Below, one piece after another: positions 45,029-54,800 of a DNA stretch of 64,000 nt. Origin of the DNA: Phreatobacter stygius (GTDB taxonomy: Bacteria; Pseudomonadota; Alphaproteobacteria; Rhizobiales; Phreatobacteraceae); contig NZ_CP039690.1 in the NCBI RefSeq assembly GCF_005144885.1, forward strand, positions 5,593,001 through 5,657,000. The letters are read 5' to 3'. The translations under genes were made by a program, and so were the position numbers. Under the pieces are notes generated by a model. That model was not told the DNA's origin and did no database searches. It saw only the letters and a list, made by a program, of their open reading frames with translations. Position 1 is the first letter of the stretch. Every line of letters starts with the position of its first letter.

Positions 45029-45858
45029 CCATCACCGAGACCACGCGCCCCGAAGTCGCTCCGGCGGCGCCGGCCGCACCATCAAAGGGTGTTGCCGCCG
45101 CCATGTCCAATCGACGCCTGGCGAACCTGCTCTGGCCGATTTTCGGCGTGCTGTCGCTCCTGGCGCTGTGGTGGGCGGCGATCGTCGTCTTCGACGTCAA
45201 GCCGTTCATCGCGCCGAGCCCGTTCGGCGTCATCGAGGCGGTCGGCGTCCACCGTGGCCTGCTGCTGACCAATCTCTGGCCAACCCTGATCGAAGCCTTG
45301 TCGGGCTTCCTCATCGGCAATGTCGCGGCGGTCGCGGTGGCCTCCGTCTTCGTCCATAGCGCCACCTTGAAGCGCATGTATTTCCCCGTGGCGATCATCT
45401 TCAACACGATCCCCGTCATTGCGCTGTCGCCGGTCCTGATCACCATTTTCGGCCTGTCGATCGCCTCGAAGATCCTGATCGCGGCGATCATCTGCTTCTT
45501 CCCGACGCTGGTGAACATGATCCGGGGTTTCGAATCCGTCTCGGCGTCCGAGCTCGAACTGATGCGCATGATGTCGGCGACCCGCAGCGAGGTGTTCTTC
45601 CGGCTGCGCCTGCCGCGCTCCATGCCCTTCCTGTTTTCAGCGCTGCGGATCGCCTGCACGACCAGTGTCATCGGCGCCATCGTCAGCGAATGGATCGGCT
45701 CCGAATCCGGCATCGGCGCCCTGATCATCCAGGCGACCTTCAACTACCGCACCGATCTGCTCTATGCCGCCATCCTGACCTCGTCGGCCCTGGCGCTCGC
45801 CATGTTCGGCACGGTCTCCGCCTTGGAATGGCGCTTCGTCCGCTGGCGCACGGCCTGA
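45025..45858 (+). CDS. ABC transporter permease, SsuC/ThiX-like
   Basis: A 277-residue inner-membrane permease with about six helices and a long polar N-terminus. The EAA loop is MMSATRSEVFFRLRLPRSMPFLFSALR at about 190-215, and the start LLWPIFGVLSLLALWWAAIV marks the first helix. It overlaps the ATPase gene by ATGA. It belongs to the family importing nitrate, taurine, alkanesulfonates, hydroxymethylpyrimidine or riboflavin precursors, which is why a pyrimidine or nucleoside-like ligand is considered. Confidence 0.9.
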   Translation: MTITETTRPEVAPAAPAAPSKGVAAAMSNRRLANLLWPIFGVLSLLALWWAAIVVFDVKPFIAPSPFGVIEAVGVHRGLLLTNLWPTLIEALSGFLIGNVAAVAVASVFVHSATLKRMYFPVAIIFNTIPVIALSPVLITIFGLSIASKILIAAIICFFPTLVNMIRGFESVSASELELMRMMSATRSEVFFRLRLPRSMPFLFSALRIACTTSVIGAIVSEWIGSESGIGALIIQATFNYRTDLLYAAILTSSALALAMFGTVSALEWRFVRWRTA

Positions 45859-45914
45859 CCCGCTTCGGACCGGGGCCTGGCCTCCGTCCGCCTGATATCC
45901 GAGGAGTTTTTCCG

Positions 45915-46763
45915 ATGAACGCCCCAGTGCGCACCAAAGCGACCGCCGATACCGGCGACAGCCGGCGCCATGACCTGCTCGCGACCCTCAATCTGCCGCG
46001 CTACGTGCTGCTTCCCGGCGATCCGGACCGGGTCAAGGTGATGGCGGAGCAATGGCAGGAGGCCCATGTGGTCGACCTGCCGCGCGGCTACCGCGCCGCG
46101 GTCGGCAGCTATGGCGGCGTGCACATCGGCGCGGTGTCGACCAGCATTGGCGCGCCCTCGCTCGAGATCATCCTGCACGACCTGTTCCGGCTCGGCATCG
46201 ACACCTTCATCCGGGTTGGCACGACCGGCGCGCTGCGCGACGACATCAAGACCGGCTCGCTGATCATCAACGACGCCTCGGTCCGGCTCGACGGCACCAC
46301 CAACCTCTATGTCCGGCCCGAATATCCGGCCGCCGCCTCGCATGAGGTGACCTTCGCGCTCGCCGATGCGGCAGCAACCCTTGGCCATGATTATCGCGTC
46401 GGCACCGGCGCGACCTCGGGCTCGTTCCTGGCGGGTCAAGGCCGGCCGGGCGTCAACGGCCACAAGTCGCTGGAGGGCGAGCGGATCTTCGAGGAGATGA
46501 AGCGCGCCGAGGTGCTGAATTTCGAGATGGAAACCGCCGCGCTGTTCACCCTTGCCCGGCTCTCGGGCCTGCGCGCCGGCTCGGTCTGCTCGGTCATCGC
46601 CAACCGGATGACCGGCGAATGGGGCGACAATGGCGGCATCCTGCGCGCCTGCCAGACTGGCGCCGAGGCGATCCGCCGCCTGACGCTCTGGGACAAGCGC
46701 AAGACCTCCGAGGGGGTCGCCTCGCTCACCGCCGCCACCGTCAGCCCGCTCGGCCAGGCTTGA
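45915..46763 (+). CDS. Nucleoside phosphorylase of the uridine phosphorylase (PNP-1) family
   Basis: A 282-residue enzyme that splits a nucleoside with phosphate into base and (deoxy)ribose-1-phosphate. The key features are YVLLPGDPDRVKVMA near the N-terminus, IRVGTTGALRDDIKTGSLI, and the sugar-contact motif LNFEMETAALFTLARLSGLRAGSVC, all of the Udp type. GAGGAG is eight bases before ATG 45915. It starts 56 bases after the permease gene and precedes the isomerase by eight bases. The base preference (uracil, thymine or purine) cannot be told from motifs alone. Confidence 0.9.
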   Translation: MNAPVRTKATADTGDSRRHDLLATLNLPRYVLLPGDPDRVKVMAEQWQEAHVVDLPRGYRAAVGSYGGVHIGAVSTSIGAPSLEIILHDLFRLGIDTFIRVGTTGALRDDIKTGSLIINDASVRLDGTTNLYVRPEYPAAASHEVTFALADAAATLGHDYRVGTGATSGSFLAGQGRPGVNGHKSLEGERIFEEMKRAEVLNFEMETAALFTLARLSGLRAGSVCSVIANRMTGEWGDNGGILRACQTGAEAIRRLTLWDKRKTSEGVASLTAATVSPLGQA

Positions 46764-46771
46764 GCACGGCC

Positions 46772-47797
46772 ATGCATGACATCAGCTTCACCGCGCCGAC
46801 CCTGGTGCGCCAGAGCGTCCTGCTCGACGAGGATGCCGTGCGCATTCTCGATCGGCGGACCTTTCCCTTCGACATCCGCTTCGTCACCTGCACCAGCCAC
46901 GACGAGGTCGCGGTGGCCATCGAAGACATGGTGACCCAGAGCAGCGGGCCGTTTTTTGCGGCGAGCGCCGGCATGGTGCTGGCGGCGCGTCTGGCGGCGC
47001 GCAGCGCCGGCGCCGAGCAGCGGCTCGCCATCATCGATCGGGCCGCGGCCCGGCTGATCGCGACGCGGCCGACCAACAACCATATCCGCAGCGTCGTCAC
47101 GATGATGGCCGAGGCCGCGCGCGGCCTGCCTCAGGACGATTTCGCCGCCGCCATGCAGGCGGTGATGGAAGAGGCCTGGGAGAAGCGCTACGCAGGCAAC
47201 CGCCGGCTGGGTCGGAACGCCGCGGAACTGGTCGCGGACGGCGATACCATTCTCACCCATTGCTGGGCCGAGGCGAGCCTGATCGAGACGCTGGCGGCGA
47301 CGCTGCGTGCCGGCAAGCGGGTCAAGGTCGTCTGCACCGAGACCCGGCCCTATCTGCAGGGCTCGCGGCTGACTGCCCACAGCGTCGCTGAAATGGGCAT
47401 CGACGTGACTGTCATCACCGACAACATGGCGGCGCATGCCATGGATCGCGGCCTGGTCAGCCGCTACATGACCGCCGCCGATCGCGTCACGCTGTCGGGC
47501 CATGTCATCAACAAGGTCGGCACCTTGCAGATCGCCATTGCGGCGCGCCATTTCGGCATTCCCTACATTGCCATGGTGCCGGCGCCGGACCGCCATGCCG
47601 CGACCCCCGACGACGTGCCGATGGAACAGCGCGACGGGCGCGAAAGCCTGATGTGTCTCGGCCAGCCGACCGCGACGCCGCTGGCGCGCGGCTGGTATCC
47701 CGCGTTCGACGTGACGCCGCCGGAATTTGTCGGTGCCATCGCGACCGGCGACGGGGTCTTCGCGGCCAACGCGCTGCGCGCGCATTTCGGCGGCTGA
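46772..47797 (+). CDS. MtnA/eIF2B-type aldose-1-phosphate isomerase
   Basis: A 341-residue protein of the eIF-2B alpha/beta/delta and methylthioribose-1-phosphate isomerase family. The MtnA signatures ETRPYLQGSRLTA, TDNMA and ADRV-x-x-x-G-x-x-x-NKVGT are present. The catalytic Cys is Cys164 in ILTHCWAEAS and the catalytic Asp Asp237, spaced as in known isomerases. The residue after Cys is Trp where MtnA and ribose-1,5-bisphosphate isomerase have Asn. Family members turn an aldose-1-phosphate into the ketose-1-phosphate. It sits between the phosphorylase that would make ribose-1-phosphate and the deaminase/aldolase genes. The start is ATG 46772; its ribosome-binding site is weak. Confidence 0.85.
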   Translation: MHDISFTAPTLVRQSVLLDEDAVRILDRRTFPFDIRFVTCTSHDEVAVAIEDMVTQSSGPFFAASAGMVLAARLAARSAGAEQRLAIIDRAAARLIATRPTNNHIRSVVTMMAEAARGLPQDDFAAAMQAVMEEAWEKRYAGNRRLGRNAAELVADGDTILTHCWAEASLIETLAATLRAGKRVKVVCTETRPYLQGSRLTAHSVAEMGIDVTVITDNMAAHAMDRGLVSRYMTAADRVTLSGHVINKVGTLQIAIAARHFGIPYIAMVPAPDRHAATPDDVPMEQRDGRESLMCLGQPTATPLARGWYPAFDVTPPEFVGAIATGDGVFAANALRAHFGG

Positions 47798-47813
47798 AGG
47801 AAACCTGAGCACC

Positions 47814-49325
47814 ATGGGCCATGCGACCAGACGCATCTGCATCGCCGGCGGCGCGGTCTGGACCGGTGAGAATGACCGCGCGCCGGTTCCCGGTGGGGTG
47901 CTGATCGACGGCGACCGGATCGCCGCGGTCCTGGCGCCGCACGAGGTCGAGGCCGCTGCCGCCACCGCCGACGCCGTTCTTTATGTTCAGGGATCGCTGA
48001 TCGCGCCGCCGCTTTACGACGGCCATGTCCATTCGAGCTCGACCCTGCTGCGCGGCACCGAAAATTCGCTGCCGCTGGAGCTCTGGTCCTATTACGCGAC
48101 CAGCTACGGCCGGGGCTTCTCCGACCGTTGCGCGAAAGCGGCCATCCTGCTCACCGCGGCCGAGATGATCCGCAACGGCATTGCCGGTTACGTCGATCAC
48201 TATCCGCAGGTCGGTTTTCTCGACACCGCCTTCGAGACCCATGCTCGGACCGGCATGCGGATCGGCTTCGCGCCGTTCTTCCAGGATGTCGCCGATCACG
48301 ACTTCCTGGACATTCCCCTGCCGCGCGACGTCCTGGCCGAACTTGCCCCTCGTGTCATGCGCACGCCTGACCAGGTGCGCGCCTCGTTCGTCGACCTCGC
48401 GGCGCGCGCCGGGCGCGGCGAGGCGTCCCGTATCAGTCTTCTGTTGGGTCCAAACGGCCCCCAGCGCTGTTCGCCCGACATGATCGCGCTCTGGCGCAGG
48501 CTGCAGGACGAGCTCGGGCTCGGCGCCCATACCCACCTGTTGGAAACCCTGCCGCAGGCGGCCGCGAGCCGCGCCAAATGGCCTGGCGGCCTGGTGAGCG
48601 AGATGGAGCGACAGGGATTGCTCACCGCCAAGCTGTCGGTGGCACACGGCCTCTGGCTGGAGGACGGCGACCACCGGCGCCTGGCGCGCCATGGCGTGAC
48701 GCTCGTGCACAATCCCGCGAGCAACCGCATGCTCGGCTCCGGGCGATTGAACCTGCGCGCCTGCCTCGATGCCGGCGTCAAGCTGGCGCTCGGCACGGAT
48801 TGTTCCAATACCGGCGGTCGCCACGACCTGTTCGAGGCCATGCGGCTCGCCGTCATGTCCGGGCGCGAGCCGGGATCGGATCATGACACCTGGCTGCGGC
48901 CGGTAGAGGCCTTCCGGGCCGCGACCGCGGGCGGGGCAGGGGCGCTCGGCGTCGATCATGTCGGCGGACGGCTGGCGCCAGGTGCAGCCGCCGACCTCAT
49001 GGTGCTGAATTTCCGCCGCGAACCGCTGACCGTCGCTCCGATTTCGATCGAGAGCCTGGTGATGCATGCCGATGCACGCGCGGTGACGGCCCTGATGGTT
49101 GGCGGCGAATGGCTCATGCGCCATGGCCGCATCGAGAGCTTCGACGAGGACGATGCGCTCTTAGAGGCTGCGGCCTGCGCCGAGCAATTGCGCGAGCTCG
49201 GTGCCTTCAATGACGATCTCAAGGCGCTGCACGCACCTTTTGGCGCCTGGCAGAAGCGGGTGTTCGACGCGTGGGGCCGCTGCCCGGCCTGTGGCGCGGC
49301 GGCGCGTGGTTTCAAGGCCGAATGA
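47814..49325 (+). CDS. Amidohydrolase (ATZ/TRZ-type deaminase)
   Basis: A 503-residue metal-dependent deaminase or hydrolase. Metal ligands are visible: His71 and His73 in DGHVHSS, His239/His241 in AHTHLLET, His278 in AHGLWLEDGD and Asp329 in LGTDCSNTGG. The pattern is that of the guanine, 8-oxoguanine, MTA/SAH and s-triazine deaminase group. A CPAC pair at Cys490/Cys493 in the C-terminal tail is unusual and could bind zinc with other cysteines. It follows the isomerase by 16 bases and precedes the aldolase by 16 bases, and most likely removes an amino group from the base of the imported nucleoside or from the released base. Confidence 0.85.
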   Translation: MGHATRRICIAGGAVWTGENDRAPVPGGVLIDGDRIAAVLAPHEVEAAAATADAVLYVQGSLIAPPLYDGHVHSSSTLLRGTENSLPLELWSYYATSYGRGFSDRCAKAAILLTAAEMIRNGIAGYVDHYPQVGFLDTAFETHARTGMRIGFAPFFQDVADHDFLDIPLPRDVLAELAPRVMRTPDQVRASFVDLAARAGRGEASRISLLLGPNGPQRCSPDMIALWRRLQDELGLGAHTHLLETLPQAAASRAKWPGGLVSEMERQGLLTAKLSVAHGLWLEDGDHRRLARHGVTLVHNPASNRMLGSGRLNLRACLDAGVKLALGTDCSNTGGRHDLFEAMRLAVMSGREPGSDHDTWLRPVEAFRAATAGGAGALGVDHVGGRLAPGAAADLMVLNFRREPLTVAPISIESLVMHADARAVTALMVGGEWLMRHGRIESFDEDDALLEAAACAEQLRELGAFNDDLKALHAPFGAWQKRVFDAWGRCPACGAAARGFKAE

Positions 49326-49341
49326 CCGGCAGGAGATGACG

Positions 49342-49998
49342 ATGACCGACGAGACCGGACTGCGCGCGGAATTGATCGAGACCTGCCGGAAGATGAACCG
49401 CCTCGGCATCAACAAGGGAACATCCGGCAATGTCAGCGTTCGCCACGGCGAGGGGTTCCTGATCTCACCGACCGGCGTCGATTACGATGCGCTGAGACCC
49501 GAGCTGATCGTCCAGGTCCGCTTCGATGGCAGCTTCGACGGCGACGTGCTGCCGTCGAGCGAGTGGCGCCTGCATCGCGACATCCTGCGCGAGCGCGACG
49601 ACCTCGGCGCCATCGTGCACACCCACTCGACCCACGCGACCGCGCTGGCGATCATGGGGCTCGACATTCCCGCCATCCATTATTCGATCGCCGCGGCCGG
49701 CGGCCCGGACATTCGTTGCGCTGCTTACGCGACGTTTGGAACGCAGGAGCTTGCCGATGCCGTGCTGGCGGCGCTGCGGGACCGGCGCGCCTGCCTGCTG
49801 GCCCATCACGGCGTGGTCGCCGCCCATGTCTCGATGGCCAAGGCCCTGTCGCTCGCGGTCACCGTCGAAGAGCTCGCCAAGCAATATATCCTCTGTCGCG
49901 GCATGGGCGTGCCGCCGGCTCTTGCCGAAGCGGAGATCATGACGGTGGTCGGCAAATATCAAAGCTACGGGCAGCAGCCGGCGCGGCTGCATTCCTAG
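49342..49998 (+). CDS. Class II aldolase, FucA/MtnB-like
   Basis: A 218-residue zinc aldolase. Zinc ligands correspond closely to those of fuculose-1-phosphate aldolase: Glu74 (PSSEWRLHRDI), His93 and His95 (IVHTHSTHATAL) and His156 (LLAHHGVVAAH). GTSGNVSVR is the phosphate-binding motif. Members of this family cleave ketose-1-phosphates to DHAP and an aldehyde. ATG 49342 is chosen over 49336 because AGGAG is six bases upstream of the former. It is the last gene of the putative nucleoside-sugar pathway. Confidence 0.9.
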   Translation: MTDETGLRAELIETCRKMNRLGINKGTSGNVSVRHGEGFLISPTGVDYDALRPELIVQVRFDGSFDGDVLPSSEWRLHRDILRERDDLGAIVHTHSTHATALAIMGLDIPAIHYSIAAAGGPDIRCAAYATFGTQELADAVLAALRDRRACLLAHHGVVAAHVSMAKALSLAVTVEELAKQYILCRGMGVPPALAEAEIMTVVGKYQSYGQQPARLHS

Positions 49999-50088
49999 CC
50001 GGTGCGGCTGCTGCCATCCCCTGTCAGCAGGGGCCTGCTATGCGAGCCGCGGGAACGGTTGCAGGACAGTGGCCGGCGGAGGAGCGTC

Positions 50089-50457
50089 ATGACGATCAAG
50101 GGCAGCTGCCATTGCGGCGCGACACGTTTCGAGGTCGACGAGGCGCCGGCCAGCGTCACCCAATGCACCTGTTCGTTTTGTTCGAAGCGCGGCGCGCTCT
50201 GGGCCTATTACAAGCCGCGGCAGTTCCGGCTGACGACGCCGGTCGAACAGGTCGCGACCTATCGCTGGGGTTCGAACACCGTCGCGCATCGTTTCTGCGC
50301 CAGCTGCGGCTGCGGCACCTATTCCGAAACGCCTGACTGGTCGACCGGCACGGCGGATTTCGACAACCCGAAGATCAGCGTCAATACGCGGCTTCTGGAT
50401 GATTTCGATCTCGCCGCCGTGCCGGTGGAGGTCATCGACGGCAAGACCATGTGGTAG
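50089..50457 (+). CDS. GFA-family (glutathione-dependent formaldehyde-activating-like) zinc protein
   Basis: A 122-residue beta-rich zinc protein. The cysteine pattern is typical: GSCHCGATRF, TCSFCSKRGAL and FCASCGCGTY. GFA enzymes condense formaldehyde with glutathione, but most homologues have unknown roles. GGAGG lies six bases before ATG 50089. It begins 90 bases after the aldolase with a small GC hairpin (CCCCTG/CAGGGG, 50018-50033) in between, so it may or may not be part of that operon. An aldehyde-handling role next to an aldolase is a tempting but unproven link. Confidence 0.88.
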   Translation: MTIKGSCHCGATRFEVDEAPASVTQCTCSFCSKRGALWAYYKPRQFRLTTPVEQVATYRWGSNTVAHRFCASCGCGTYSETPDWSTGTADFDNPKISVNTRLLDDFDLAAVPVEVIDGKTMW

Positions 50458-50617
50458 CGGCGGCCTGCCGCCGGTCCGGCCCCGGTCGATCGCCAATCGG
50501 GGTGCCCGCCGAGTTTCCCATAGGTGAGCAAGTGCTGGCGATGTCGCCGGCGGATCGGTTATATCGGGATCGCGTCGCGCCGCCTCGATGCGCGATCGCG
50601 ATGACCAGGGACGATCG

Positions 50618-51595
50618 ATGAGCGCCGGCGGCGTCGTGACATTCTCCACCGACATGCTTCCGGCGCGCGATCGCTTCACCCATTGGCGCGAGGAACGCGG
50701 CAAGGCGGTCCATGGCGTGACCATCGAGCTCGACCGGAGCCGTCACGAGCAGTTCCGGGGCCGATTTTCGGCGCGGCCGCTCGGCGGCGGGACGCTCGTC
50801 GACATGCGCGCCTCGGCTTACCGGGTCGCGCGGACCGAGGCCGATGTCGCCAATCGTGCCGGCGATGCGCTGGTGATTGCGATGCAGGTCGTTGGCGGTG
50901 GGCGCGCGATCGTCGGCGCCAACGAATATGAGGTGCCGCCGGGAACGCTCAGCATCGCCCATTCCGACCTGCCCTATGCCAGCCTGCCGGCGCCGCAGGA
51001 AGGCTTCCGGGCGCGCATGCTGACGATCCCGTTTGCCCGTTATCGGCCGCTGCTGGCATCCGCTACCGACCTGTCGCTCCGGCCGGTCCGGATCGAGCCC
51101 GGCCTGACCGCGCTGATGGCTGCGCATTTCGATGCACTCGTCCTGGCTGCGCCGCATCTGTCCGGAGCCGCTGCCGAGACGGCGGTGGATACCTTGGCCA
51201 AGCTTGCCTTGATGGTGCGCGGCTTCGCCTCCCCACGCGATGAGCCGAGACGCGCCGCGATTCACGCCGGCCTCCTGCATCAGGCGCAGGGCCTGATCCT
51301 GGCCCATCTCGATCACCCGGATCTAAGCCCAGCCATGGTCTCGGACGCGCTCGGCATCTCGGTTCGCCATTTGCACGCGCTGTTTCAACCGACCGGCAAG
51401 AGCTTCTCGACCACCGTCATGGAGCGGCGCATGGACCAGGCGCGGCAATTGCTGGCCTATGAGCCGCGCCTGCCGGTCACGGCGGTGGCGCTGGCCTGCG
51501 GCTTCAACAGTCTGTCGGCCTTCTACCGCGCTTTCCGCGCCGCCCATGGCATGACCTCGGGCGAATTCCGCGCCACGCTCGGCATGGCTGACTAG
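50618..51595 (+). CDS. AraC-family transcriptional regulator
   Basis: A 325-residue regulator. An N-terminal cupin-like effector region (about 1-180) is followed by a C-terminal AraC HTH (about 225-320): LSPAMVSDALGISVRHLHALFQPTGKSF, then VTAVALACGFNSLSAFYRAFRAAHGMTSGEFR. ATG 50618 is preceded by AGGGA with eight bases spacing. It may regulate the nucleoside-type cluster upstream or the secretion locus downstream; nothing in the sequence decides this. Confidence 0.88.
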   Translation: MSAGGVVTFSTDMLPARDRFTHWREERGKAVHGVTIELDRSRHEQFRGRFSARPLGGGTLVDMRASAYRVARTEADVANRAGDALVIAMQVVGGGRAIVGANEYEVPPGTLSIAHSDLPYASLPAPQEGFRARMLTIPFARYRPLLASATDLSLRPVRIEPGLTALMAAHFDALVLAAPHLSGAAAETAVDTLAKLALMVRGFASPRDEPRRAAIHAGLLHQAQGLILAHLDHPDLSPAMVSDALGISVRHLHALFQPTGKSFSTTVMERRMDQARQLLAYEPRLPVTAVALACGFNSLSAFYRAFRAAHGMTSGEFRATLGMAD

Positions 51596-51740
51596 GACGG
51601 CGGGCGCTCCACGGATACAGGCATTCCGGTTTTTGACCGGGTTTTCGCGACCGGCGTACGGCGGGCGCAGATGCAGGCTTTGCGGGCGCGCAAGCGCTGA
51701 ACACCGCCGTGAGACCGCCCGAAATCCGGCAAATCGACCA

Positions 51741-51804
51741 TTTTGCGCGATGTGAGACAGCTTCTTGCGCTGAATGCGACGACGGCCGCCCTCGATCGAT
51801 GCAC
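51741..51804 (+). promoter_or_regulatory. Conserved 64-bp upstream element of the two-partner secretion locus, copy A
   Basis: Ends 81 bases before the first exoprotein gene. It aligns without gaps to 57087-57150 with 49 of 64 positions identical, including an invariant TGCGCTGAATGCGACGAC and CGATCGATGCAC. Two TTGCGC hexamers occur within it. A shared promoter or regulator site is the likely meaning. Confidence 0.6.
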
Positions 51805-51885
51805 AGCTAGCCCGCCTGAGGCTGCGGCACGTGTCCGCGGCCCGGGGCCGCTGTTCCGGTCCGCGTGCAGTCTAAAGAGGTCACG

Positions 51886-54800
51886 ATGAGCCACGCCCAA
51901 GTCGAAGCTCCGACCAGGTCGCCGCGCGGATCGCTCGCCACCGTCCTCTTGGCCTCGACGGCGCTGATCAGCGCCTCCGCCGCTTATGGCCAGGCCTTGC
52001 CGACCGGTGGCACGGTGGCCTCGGGTGGGGTCACCATCGCGACACCCTCGGCGACCCAGATGACCATCAACCAGTCGACCGGCTCGGCGGTGGTCAATTG
52101 GCAGAGCTTCTCGGTGGGGGCGGGGTCGACCGTCAACATCGTCCAGCCCTCGGCCTCTTCGGCTCTGCTCAACCGGGTCACCGGCAATACGCCTTCGACC
52201 ATATCAGGCCAGGTCAATGCCAATGGCCAGGTCTTCCTGGTCAATCCCAACGGCATCGCCATCACCCGGAGCGGTGCGGTCAATGCCGCCGGTTTCGTCG
52301 CCTCGACGCTCGGCATTTCGGATGAAGATTTCAACGCCGGCCGGCGCAACTTCACCGGCAACGGCGCTTCCGCGGCGGTCTCCAACGCCGGCGCGATCAC
52401 CATTAGCCGGGGCGGTTATGCTGCCCTGATCGGCGGCTCGGTCGACAATGCCGGCACCATCTCGGTGCCACTCGGGCGGGTCGGCCTCGGCTCCGGCGAA
52501 CGGGCGACGCTCGATCTCTCCGGCGACGGCTTCCTGCAGGTGGCCCTGCCGACGAAAGCGTCAGGCAATGGCGCCCTGGTCAGCCATTCCGGGTGGATCA
52601 GCGCCGATGGCGGCCGGGTCGAGATCCGGGCAGCGCAGGCGCGCGATGCGGTGCGCCAGGCGGTCAATCTCTCCGGTGTGGTCGAGGCCCGTTCGGTCTC
52701 CGGCCGGCAGGGTGAGATCGTGCTGGGCGGCGGCGACGGTGCCGTGTCGGTGACCGGCCGGCTCGACGTCTCGACGCGCCAGCGCCAGGCGAGCCCCGCG
52801 CGGCCGGCGCGCACGAACCGGGCCGCTGCACCGGCGACCGGCGGGCGGATCACGGTCACTGCGCGCACCATCGACATGCGTGGCGCCCATCTCGACGCCT
52901 CCGGCCGCGACGGCGGCGGCCAGATCCGCATTGGCGGCGACTATCAGGGATCAGGCCCGCTGCAACGCGCCGAGACCACGACGATCGACGCAGCGACGAC
53001 GATCCGCGCCGATGCGCTTTCGCGCGGCAATGGCGGCCGGGTGATCGTCTGGTCGGATCTCGACACCCGTTTCGCCGGCCTGATCACCGCGCGCGGCGGG
53101 GCTCAGGGTGGCGATGGCGGTTTCGCCGAGGTTTCCGGCAAGGCCCATCTCGGTTACACCGGCTTCACCGATCTCTCGGCGACGCTTGGCCGCTTCGGCA
53201 CCTTGCTGCTCGACCCCTACAACGTGACGATTTCCAACGGTGCCGATTCAAACCATTCCGGCTTCGGCGCCACCGGAAATGACAGCGTCATCAATGTCAC
53301 GACGCTGCAGAACGCGCTCGCCGGCGCCAATGTGACTGTGACCACCGGTTCGGGTGGCGCCCAGTCCGGCGACATCATGGTGGCCAACAATGTCACCTGG
53401 TCGAGGCCGACGACCCTGACGCTGTCGGCTTTTCGCAACATCACCGTGAATGCCGGCGTCAGCATCACCAATAGCACCAGCGGAGCCGGGCTTGTCCTGC
53501 AGTCCGACGCGACCGGCACCGGCACCGGCACGGTCAGCCTTCTCGGCACCGTCAGCCTCGCCAACGGCACGACGCGGATCTACTACAACGCCGCCAACTA
53601 TGCCGCGCCGACCGATTACAGCGCGGCGTCGACCGGCCCGACCACGGCCTATATGCTGGTCAATACGCTCAGCCAGTTGCAGGCCATGACGACCAATAGC
53701 GGCGGCAATTATGCGCTCGGCCGCGATATCGACGCCACCGCCACCAGCGGCTGGAACGGCGGCGCCGGCTTCGTCCCGATCGGCCAGAGCTTCGGCACCG
53801 AATATTACGGCCATTTCGACGGCCAGGGCCACAAGATCACCAATCTGACGATCAACCGGCCGACCGAGGAATATGTCGGTCTCTTCGGCCTCACCTGGCA
53901 AGCGTCGGTCAGCAACGTATCTTTCGTTGGAGGGAGTATCACCGGCGGCCAGTATACGGGCACTGTCATCGGCCGAAGCTGGGGCACGATGGTGAGTGGT
54001 GCTTCGAGTTCGGCCACCGTCAGCGGGGCGTCTCACACTGGCGGCCTCGTCGGCCTGAACGAGGGGGTGGGGAGGGTTAGCCAGTCCTATGCCACCGGCA
54101 GTGTCACAGCTTCGTCCGGGAGCCAGGGAGTCGGTGGGCTTGTCGGCACCAATTTCGGTACTGTCGTTCAGTCCTATGCCACCGGCACCATCAACGGCGC
54201 CTCGTCATTCTGGGCCGGCGGCCTGGTCGGCACCAATTACGGCGTCGTCACCCAGTCCTATGCGACCGGCACGGTCAACGGCAATTGGGGTGCCGGCGGC
54301 CTGGTCGGCTGGAATGCGGGCGGTGCGATCAGCCAATCCTATTCCACCGGCGCGGTCAGCGCCGGCACTTATCTCGGCGGCCTGGTCGGCACCACCAATA
54401 ACGGGGGCACCACGACCAATTCCTACTGGAACGTCGAGACCTCGGGTCAATCCACCAGCGATGGCGGCACAGGACTGACCACGGCGCAGATGCAGGTGGC
54501 GGCCAGTTTCGCCGGCTTCGACGCGGCTGTCTGGGCGCCGGCCAGTTCCAGCTACCGGCCCGAGCTCTTCGGCGTGTCCGGTGTCGTCGGCGTGACCGGC
54601 GCCGCGACCCGCTATTACGGCGATGCCAACCCGACCAGCGCCACTTTTTATGGTGCGGGCCGCTGGAACACCATTACGACGGGGGTGAGCTATTCGACCA
54701 CGGCGACCCCGGCGAGTGGCGTCGGCAGCTATTCGACATCGGTCGGCACGGGCGCGGTCGGCACCTTCGCCAATGGCGGCGCGACACGCTTTGTCTATCT

